12,345 nt of DNA from positions 1 to 12,345 of the forward strand of contig PMYF01000401.1 in assembly GCA_003171295.1 (NCBI GenBank), in the 5' to 3' direction. This stretch comes from Acidobacteriota bacterium (GTDB lineage: Bacteria > Acidobacteriota > Terriglobia > UBA7540). The notes under the pieces were generated by a model. It saw only the letters and a program-made list of their open reading frames with translations. It made no database searches and was not told the origin of the DNA. The position numbers and the translations under genes are program-made. Numbering within the stretch: position 1 is the first letter of the stretch; each line of letters begins with the position of its first letter. Shown one piece after another: positions 7,003-12,345 of this stretch.

Positions 7003-7143
7003 GAGCGTGGCTGGTGGGAAGATGGCAGGAGCTGGCGAGGAGGAAATCGGGCGCCACAGGCACGCGAAGTAGACTGCTACTGCAAAGGGTGCGCGCCTCG
7101 ACCTGAAATCGCCCCGGCATCGAGAAGGGAGCTGGTTTTCCGT

Positions 7144-8553
7144 ATGCCCAAAATAACTCGACGCAGTTTCATGCAGGCAGTCCCCGCGCTCGGGGCAGGT
7201 TCGTGGCTGGAGGCTGCCTCAGCCCCGAAACCAAGGCAGTCTTCCCCAGCGTTGGCGCCGGGTTCTTCGGCACTCCGCGCGGCGGTGTTCTCCTGTGACG
7301 TCACGCCTCCCGTAGGCAGTCCGCTGGAGGAATGCCACCCCCCCGTGGCGACCAGTGTGGAGAGTCCCCTTCTGGCAAAGGGAGTCATCCTATCGGACGG
7401 AAGAACCTGCTACGCGCTTTGCTCGTTTGATTATTGCGAACTGCGCACCGCTGCGCACGATTTGTTTCGCCGGAAAATCGCAGAGGTATTGCAGGTGAAT
7501 GAACTACAGGTCGAAGTGCATTGTGTTCACCAGCATGACGCGCCCCTCTACGACACCAATGCCGAAATGCTGGTGGACCTGATGCCGTCGCCTCCGCATC
7601 TCGCTGACCTGGGCTTCATTGAATCAGCGGCAGACCGGGTTTCCGCCGCCGCCCAAGACGCTCTGAAGCGGCTGCAATCGCTCACCCACGTGGGTTGGGG
7701 AAAAGCCCAGGTAGAGAAATTTGCTTCCAACCGGCGGGTCCGGATGCCTGACGGCTCTATCGGCGTGCGCTACAGTTCTTGCACCGATCCCGTCCTGGTT
7801 GCGGCGCCCGAGGGCCTGACGGATCCCTGGCTCCGGACGATCACGTTGTTCGACGGCCAGCGCCCCCTGGTTCGACTGCACTACTACGCTTCGCATCCAC
7901 AAAGCTATTACGGCAAGGGACAGATGAACCCGGACACCCCCGGCCTGGCGCGCGAGCGATTGGAGAAAGAAGAAGGGGTCCCCCAGATCTACTTCACGGG
8001 TTGCGCCGGCAACATCACCGCCGGAAAGTACAACGATGGTTCTCCTGCCGCCCGCGTGCAATTGGCGGACCGCTTGTATCAAGGTATGAAGGGAGCCATC
8101 GCCGCGACGCAAAAGGAAAAGTGCTCCGCCATAAAATGGCAGACCGCGGAAGCCCGGTTCCCGTTGCGCACCGACCCGGACTTCTCAGCATCCCATTTTC
8201 GTGAGGTGCTCGGGGATCCCCAGCAACTCTATCAGGAGCGCACCAAATCCGCTCTGGCGCTGGCGTGGTACGGGCGGCTGCAGGTGTGGCCGGAGGTGGA
8301 TTTAACGTGCTATGGACTGGGGCCCGTCAGGATCCTGCATCTTCCGGGCGAGGCGTTCATCGAATATCAACTGTATGCGCAGAGCCTTCGCCCCGGTGAC
8401 TTTATAGCCACGGCTGCCTACGGCGAACTCGGCACGGGCTACATCTGTACTGAGAAGGCGTTCGCGGAGGGAGGGTATGAACCCACCCAGTCCTTTGTGG
8501 GTCCGCCGAGCGAAGCGCGCCTCAAGGCCGCGATTCACGAACTCCTGGCTTAG
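7144..8553 (+). CDS. Tat-exported protein of the neutral/alkaline non-lysosomal ceramidase superfamily
   Basis: The 469-aa product begins with a twin-arginine signal (TRRSFMQAVPALGAGSW, ~5-21), which fixes the start. The body resembles the N-terminal catalytic domain of neutral ceramidases, zinc amidases that split ceramide into sphingosine and fatty acid. Visible likenesses are CDVTPPVGSPL near 51-61, a His cluster HCVHQH (His126, 129, 131), HYYASHP (His246, His251), FTGCAGNIT (284-292), LPGEAFIEYQ (Glu403) and GYICTEKAFAEGGYEP (432-447, Tyr433). Ceramidases bind zinc through His, His, Glu and Tyr in comparable places; exact assignment is inferred. It is shorter than typical ceramidases (about 650-700 aa) and lacks the C-terminal immunoglobulin-like domain, so the real substrate may differ from ceramide. 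Many such proteins in Acidobacteriota and Planctomycetes are annotated only by this domain. The AAGGGAG ribosome site is unusually far (about 14 bases). Confidence 0.85.
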   Translation: MPKITRRSFMQAVPALGAGSWLEAASAPKPRQSSPALAPGSSALRAAVFSCDVTPPVGSPLEECHPPVATSVESPLLAKGVILSDGRTCYALCSFDYCELRTAAHDLFRRKIAEVLQVNELQVEVHCVHQHDAPLYDTNAEMLVDLMPSPPHLADLGFIESAADRVSAAAQDALKRLQSLTHVGWGKAQVEKFASNRRVRMPDGSIGVRYSSCTDPVLVAAPEGLTDPWLRTITLFDGQRPLVRLHYYASHPQSYYGKGQMNPDTPGLARERLEKEEGVPQIYFTGCAGNITAGKYNDGSPAARVQLADRLYQGMKGAIAATQKEKCSAIKWQTAEARFPLRTDPDFSASHFREVLGDPQQLYQERTKSALALAWYGRLQVWPEVDLTCYGLGPVRILHLPGEAFIEYQLYAQSLRPGDFIATAAYGELGTGYICTEKAFAEGGYEPTQSFVGPPSEARLKAAIHELLA

Positions 8554-8707
8554 GAGACGATCCCTGACGGAGAGAGCTAACGTGGAGAGGATTGGGATTC
8601 CCTCCCTGCGGATATCAGGAAACAGAGATAACCGCGGACGCACTGCTGGGCACTGGGCCGGAAGCTTGTCCCGCCGGTTCGTGGCCATCCGCGAAAGAGT
8701 AGGACTC

Positions 8708-8712
8708 GGAGG
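8708..8712 (+). promoter_or_regulatory. ribosome binding site that sets the propeller gene start
   Basis: GGAGG is followed by AAAA and ATG at 8717. This near-ideal site, directly before a lipoprotein signal peptide, argues against the longer frame that opens at 8477 inside the upstream gene. Confidence 0.85.
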
Positions 8713-8716
8713 AAAA

Positions 8717-10102
8717 ATGCGCAGGCCTGGTCAGGTCAAAAACCTTTTGGTGCTTTGCATTCTTGGTTTGGCGCTCAGCGGCTGCCAAGTCTCTAACCCC
8801 ACGAAGCAGCCGCCGGCCGCCCTGCCGGATGGACGTCTGATCGCTCGGATTCACAACTCCGGGTTTGATTTGGCGCACGACAGTTACAACGGGATTAGCG
8901 CGGCGAGTGACGGGAAAATCTACTACGTGCTTTCCTCGGAATCGATCGAGGTGGGCGCCCAGATCTACTCTTATGACGCCACTGCCGATAAAATCCAGCA
9001 CCTGGGCGACCTCACAGAAGCATGCGGCGAGAAAGGGCTGAAGGCCATTCCCCAAAACAAGTCGCATGTGGGTTTCTGGGAATCGGCAGGGAAACTCTAC
9101 TTCGCATCACATATTGGGTACTACACCTTAAAGAACGGAATGGAGACGATGGGGGAGCCACCGGCGGGTTACAAACCCTATCCGGGAGGACATTTCCTTT
9201 CCTACGACCTCGCGACAGGCAAGTTCGAGAACCTGGTCACCGCACCTCATGGGGAAGGAATCATTGCGATGACCATGGATCCAGCCCGAGGCCGCCTCTA
9301 TGGCCTGACCTGGCCGACCGGGTATTTCATCCGCTACGACCTGGCCAAGCAGGAACTCCGGGATCTCGGCCGGGTTTCGGAACTCGGCGAAAGCGTGCGA
9401 GGCCCGAAGTACCGCACGCTATGCCGTTCACTCGTCGTCGATCCGGCGGACGGGTCGGTCTACTTCACGACATCAGAAGGGTCCATCCTGCGCTATGTCT
9501 ATGACCGTGATGCCATCGAAACCGTTCAGGGAGAGGATTTGAAGAAGGATTACTTGGGTTCTTACGATCCCACATCGCCCGGAACCATGGGCTACAACTG
9601 GCGGCAAACGGCCTGGTACAAACCCGGACAGATGGTTTACGGCGTGCATGGAAACTCCGGCTACCTCTTCCGTTTCGATCCCCGTGCCCCGCGCGTGGAG
9701 GTTCTGGACCGCCTGACCTCCGTGCCGTCCCAGCGCAGCGGGATGTTTGACGAGTTCAGTTACGGCTACCTGGGCTTTACTCTCGGCCCGGACGGGCACA
9801 CGTTGCATTACCTTACCGGGGGGCCGATCTATGTGAATGGCAAGCGAGTCGCGGGCAAGGCGACCACCGCCAAGGGCGAAGCCAAAGGAGAAGAAGACCT
9901 GCATTTGATTACCTACGATATTCCGGCAGCGAAGTACGCCGACCACGGGGCCATCTTTTTTGAGGACGGCGCCAGACCGGTTTACGTGAATTCGATTGCC
10001 GTCGGTAAGGATGGAACGGTCTACGCTCTGTCACGGGTCACAGAAAACGGGCGGGCACGAACTGATCTGATCAGCATTCCGAGTCCACTGACGAATAAAT
10101 GA
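8717..10102 (+). CDS. lipoprotein with predicted seven-bladed beta-propeller, function unknown
   Basis: The 461-aa product starts with a lipoprotein signal: basic MRRPGQVK, a hydrophobic core, and the perfect lipobox LSGC (Cys23). The rest looks like a beta-propeller. Seven strands of the form xDGxxYxx recur at ~64-70, 124-130, 189-197, 244-252, 303-310, 358-367 and 431-438, and most are followed by YD...G...LG-type strands (SYDATADKIQHLGDL, SYDLATGKFENL, RYDLAKQELRDLG, RFDPRAPRVEVLDRL). This is seen in sugar-acid lyases, lactonases and quinoprotein-like sensors, but no catalytic signature of those families is evident. Notable motifs likely near the central channel are HDSYNGI (54-60), KSHVGF (115-120), GGHFLSYD (157-164), PHGEGI (177-182) and YRTLCRS (232-238). 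It follows the ceramidase-like gene by 163 bp with no clear terminator between, so co-transcription is plausible. The 163-bp gap shows nothing else I can support. Confidence 0.85.
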   Translation: MRRPGQVKNLLVLCILGLALSGCQVSNPTKQPPAALPDGRLIARIHNSGFDLAHDSYNGISAASDGKIYYVLSSESIEVGAQIYSYDATADKIQHLGDLTEACGEKGLKAIPQNKSHVGFWESAGKLYFASHIGYYTLKNGMETMGEPPAGYKPYPGGHFLSYDLATGKFENLVTAPHGEGIIAMTMDPARGRLYGLTWPTGYFIRYDLAKQELRDLGRVSELGESVRGPKYRTLCRSLVVDPADGSVYFTTSEGSILRYVYDRDAIETVQGEDLKKDYLGSYDPTSPGTMGYNWRQTAWYKPGQMVYGVHGNSGYLFRFDPRAPRVEVLDRLTSVPSQRSGMFDEFSYGYLGFTLGPDGHTLHYLTGGPIYVNGKRVAGKATTAKGEAKGEEDLHLITYDIPAAKYADHGAIFFEDGARPVYVNSIAVGKDGTVYALSRVTENGRARTDLISIPSPLTNK

Positions 10103-10197
10103 CGTGCCCGGCACGACCGTCGGGGTGTTCGATCGGCAGAAGGTTTTCGGGCTACCTGTGAAGCCCCGCCCTTCCCCCCCGTGACGAGAAATCCTTG

Positions 10198-12345
10198 TTA
10201 CCACTTCTCGGTCCGGCGCCGCAGGGGAAGCAAGCGGACGGGTCCGAGGAGGCCAGAGGGGGGCATCGTCTTGGGCGGAACCTCACCGTAGATCCCCCAC
10301 CGGATACCAAATGTCTCTGCAACGGGCTTCAGGTTACGCTTGGGACGCGTGTAGTAGTTGTTGACCCAGAGGTTCCCGACTCTCACGGCGAGTTGGTTCC
10401 GGCCGGCCTTGAGCGCCGCCGTGCATTTCAGCCGGCGCGCTCCCTTCCAGGCGGCGCCCAAAGCCGTGCCATTCAAGCTAGCCTCCGCGGTCTCGCGAAC
10501 GCTCCCCAAATCGAGCCACCACTCCAGGCCTGCGCCTCCCTCCGGAACGTCAAAGCCAATCCGATATGTGGCCCAGCCGCTGTAGTTCTTGACCGGCGCA
10601 AGATCATTCCAGGGACTGAGCGCTTCCAGGCTGAGCGTGGGGCCGCCGTCGAATTCGAGTTCCCACGTTCCTTGAATCAGCCGCGGCTCCGGCACGTCAT
10701 CTACAGTGAATTCATGTCTCTTGCCGTCGGTCTGAACGAGATAGTAGCGGCCGTTGGTGCCGATCAGGCCCGAGGCTTCAACCTCTTCGCCCGTCCGCTG
10801 CAAAGTCAGAGGCCCCGACCAATTGGTGTCAGTTACAATCGGCCGGCGATCACCCGGCGCGAACACGACAAAGCATGAGGCGAAGGGATCAAGGTGAAAT
10901 TGTGCTTCCGTGGCCGGGAAGCCCCCCGCGAGCTCCACGGGCCGGAATACCATGAGTTCATGGACTTGCCCCGCCTCGGCGTCCCATAATTGGGGCTGCC
11001 CGTCGCCCGTGCCAAACCGCACCCGCAGGTCGTGGGACTTTTCCGAAACGTTGCTCACGAAGTAAACGTCGGTCGGGCCGACCCGCCGGTGAACAAATCC
11101 CACGTTCGCCTGCGCGATCTTCAGTGTCTCCTCCCTCCCGTCTTCCGCCTCGAGGATTTTGAAATCGGAAGGTAGTAGCGATTCCATTTGGGCCAGGGCC
11201 GAGGAATAATCAGCCGCCAGCATGACCCTCCCATTTCCCTCCGTGACCATGTGCCCCATCACCGGCAGCTTGCCACCCCCCAGACCCGCGAGAATGTGGT
11301 GGATCTGAGCCGTGCGTTTCTCCTGCTCAGCCATTCCTGGTGCGGCCTCTGGCAGGCGATCGACGAAGATCAGCAGTCCTCCGGCGCGGGCGAATTCGGC
11401 AAAGCGCTTCAGGGACTCCGGTGGCATCAACCTGGATCCGAGCACCAGAGCGGCCGAGTACACGGCATCGCCGGCGCGGAGTTTTCCTCCTTCCACCCGC
11501 GCCACCGCCGCCAGCGAGTGATCATTAATCAGGTCAAAGTCGTACCCGGCGCGACGCAGCGCCAGGAAAGGCTCCAGGCCAAGGTGCTTTTCGATCTCTT
11601 CGTCCATGTTCAGCGATCCGCTGCCGAACTTTGCGTAGACGTCGGGCAGCGGAACATAAACGACCACCGGGTTCACGGCCACTCCCTGGGTGAGCAGACT
11701 CTGGACGCGCTGAACATATTCCGCCAGGTAGTGATAGTGCGACCACCAAAGGTTGTTGTGATTTACGATCGTTTCAGCGTAAAAGAGCCACCCGGGTTTT
11801 CCGGCTTGGGGAGGAGAAGAAGGGTAGCCGCTGTTCACGATATGGTTGATCCCGTCGAGAAACATCGTATCGGTCGCTGCCTTCATCTCCTCGAGTGTCG
11901 CGCTGAGCAGCGGCATGTTCAGCCAGGTGTAGGTTTCAGCCGAGGCGAGAGGCTTTTGATAGATATGGGCGGCCGAAGTGCAGAGGCGGCGATGCTTGAT
12001 GTTCACCGAGTAATGTGTCCCGTGAAAGATGTCCTCGCCTTCCGGAATATCCGCGGCCGCATATCCCTGCATGGTGTCACCAAACGCGCCGTGGGCCTGG
12101 ATGCGCGCCGTCATCCCGTGGTCCTTCGCCCAGCGTGCGAGGTGTTGGAAGAAGTACTCCACGATCAGGTCGGACATGGTGAGGTGATAGTCGTAGCGTA
12201 AATGCGGAGTGAGGGGGCCGGCCTCCTGACACAACACCGGAAGATAAGGCGTGAAATCATAGCCACGGCGGCGCTTGAACTCCTCCAGGAGGTGCGTTGT
12301 CCAGTCGGCACCGTAAACCTCAAGGCTGTCACAGAAAACGGAATG
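10198..12345 (-). CDS. GH106-like alpha-L-rhamnosidase, partial (N-terminus beyond the right edge)
   Basis: Reading leftward from the window edge the frame is open without interruption for 715 residues before TAA at 10200-10198. The GTG at 12237 is internal: the 36 residues before it (including DSLEVYGADWT and EEFKRRRGYDF) belong to the family. Recognisable GH106 features in order are that segment, IQAHGAFGDTMQGYAAADIPEGED (about visible residues 82-105), SAAHIYQKPLASAETYTW (~124-141), INHIVNSGYPSSPP (~160-175), a helix with NLWWSHYHYLAEYVQRV, a flavodoxin-like segment, and a C-terminal galactose-binding-like beta-sandwich (WWLDLGSVRETAEASLNG ... GLLGPVRLLP). GH106 enzymes remove terminal alpha-L-rhamnose from pectic polysaccharides or glycosides. 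The Glu residues of DIPEGE and SAET are candidate catalytic or calcium-binding positions (inference). Family members are usually 900-1150 aa and exported; the signal peptide is outside the window. It converges on the propeller gene with a 95-bp gap. Confidence 0.88.
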   Translation of the reverse strand, partial: HSVFCDSLEVYGADWTTHLLEEFKRRRGYDFTPYLPVLCQEAGPLTPHLRYDYHLTMSDLIVEYFFQHLARWAKDHGMTARIQAHGAFGDTMQGYAAADIPEGEDIFHGTHYSVNIKHRRLCTSAAHIYQKPLASAETYTWLNMPLLSATLEEMKAATDTMFLDGINHIVNSGYPSSPPQAGKPGWLFYAETIVNHNNLWWSHYHYLAEYVQRVQSLLTQGVAVNPVVVYVPLPDVYAKFGSGSLNMDEEIEKHLGLEPFLALRRAGYDFDLINDHSLAAVARVEGGKLRAGDAVYSAALVLGSRLMPPESLKRFAEFARAGGLLIFVDRLPEAAPGMAEQEKRTAQIHHILAGLGGGKLPVMGHMVTEGNGRVMLAADYSSALAQMESLLPSDFKILEAEDGREETLKIAQANVGFVHRRVGPTDVYFVSNVSEKSHDLRVRFGTGDGQPQLWDAEAGQVHELMVFRPVELAGGFPATEAQFHLDPFASCFVVFAPGDRRPIVTDTNWSGPLTLQRTGEEVEASGLIGTNGRYYLVQTDGKRHEFTVDDVPEPRLIQGTWELEFDGGPTLSLEALSPWNDLAPVKNYSGWATYRIGFDVPEGGAGLEWWLDLGSVRETAEASLNGTALGAAWKGARRLKCTAALKAGRNQLAVRVGNLWVNNYYTRPKRNLKPVAETFGIRWGIYGEVPPKTMPPSGLLGPVRLLPLRRRTEKW

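Larger units (their letters stand above)
6527..7143. other. divergent intergenic region between the efflux operon and the exported-enzyme genes
   Basis: This 617-bp stretch separates the leftward efflux operon from the rightward ceramidase-like gene. No open frame in it has a plausible product. It contains the candidate PadR operator and promoter at its left end, a hairpin at 6647-6669, a 92-bp palindromic repeat at 6765-6856, a candidate rightward promoter at 6942-6971, and an overlapping imperfect palindrome at 6971-7002. The 140 bases from 7003 to 7143 show nothing beyond a purine-rich AAGGGAG about 14 bases before the next start codon. Confidence 0.7.

Noticed and set aside
6845..7120. 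Minus-strand open frame of 91 codons in the central intergenic region
   Set aside because: The product is low-complexity and Arg/Ser/Leu-rich, has no domain, and runs into the palindromic repeat; it is best explained as chance.
8477..8716. N-terminal extension of the propeller gene
   Set aside because: The frame is open to 8477 but overlaps the upstream gene, while a near-ideal ribosome site and a lipoprotein signal mark the start at 8717.
10149..10166. GGGCT/AGCCC hairpin between the convergent propeller and rhamnosidase genes as a bidirectional terminator
   Set aside because: The stem is only 5 bp with an 8-base loop, and no T-run follows on either strand, so terminator function is not supported.
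11188..12201. Long plus-strand open frame of 337 codons opposite the rhamnosidase gene
   Set aside because: Its length is striking, but it mirrors the strongly supported GH106-like frame, and its product is rich in His, Arg and Gln with no domain signature.

Overview
The window looks like a chromosomal segment from a GC-rich soil-type bacterium, most likely an Acidobacteriota (Terriglobia-like) genome. The evidence is indirect: a Gram-negative tripartite efflux system behind a PadR regulator, a 92-bp palindromic repeat of a kind I associate with acidobacterial genomes, and an array of exported enzymes including a GH106-type rhamnosidase. No RNA genes, CRISPR arrays, insertion sequences or phage genes were seen.

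Left half (about 335-6526, minus strand). This is a tight operon that reads, in transcription order, PadR-family repressor, TolC-like outer-membrane factor, RND inner-membrane pump (1053 aa), and periplasmic adaptor lipoprotein. Gaps are 47, 58 and 30 bp. Together these would form a complete envelope-spanning, proton-driven export pump with its own regulator. The pump keeps an acidic pair in TM4 (Asp400-Glu401) but has Ala942 where AcrB has its TM10 lysine. A possible fifth, unrecognised 89-aa ORF follows 31 bp downstream of the adaptor (34-303).

Centre (6527-7143). This 617-bp divergent intergenic region holds three TATCG words at exact 13-bp steps over the padR start region, two small hairpins or palindromes, the 92-bp inverted-repeat element, and a candidate sigma70-type promoter for the rightward genes with a 32-bp imperfect palindrome directly on its -10 side.

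Right half. Two plus-strand genes follow: a Tat-exported protein of the neutral/alkaline ceramidase superfamily with metal-ligand residues retained but a short C-terminus (7144-8553), then a lipoprotein predicted to fold as a seven-bladed beta-propeller (8717-10102). A convergent minus-strand gene enters from the right edge and encodes the C-terminal 715 residues of a GH106-like alpha-L-rhamnosidase (10198 to beyond 12345). These three exported proteins suggest extracellular degradation of complex glycans or glycolipids, but only the rhamnosidase has a clear family-level function. No wholly new system is evident. The best leads are the regulatory architecture of the central region and the uncharacterised propeller/ceramidase-like pair.
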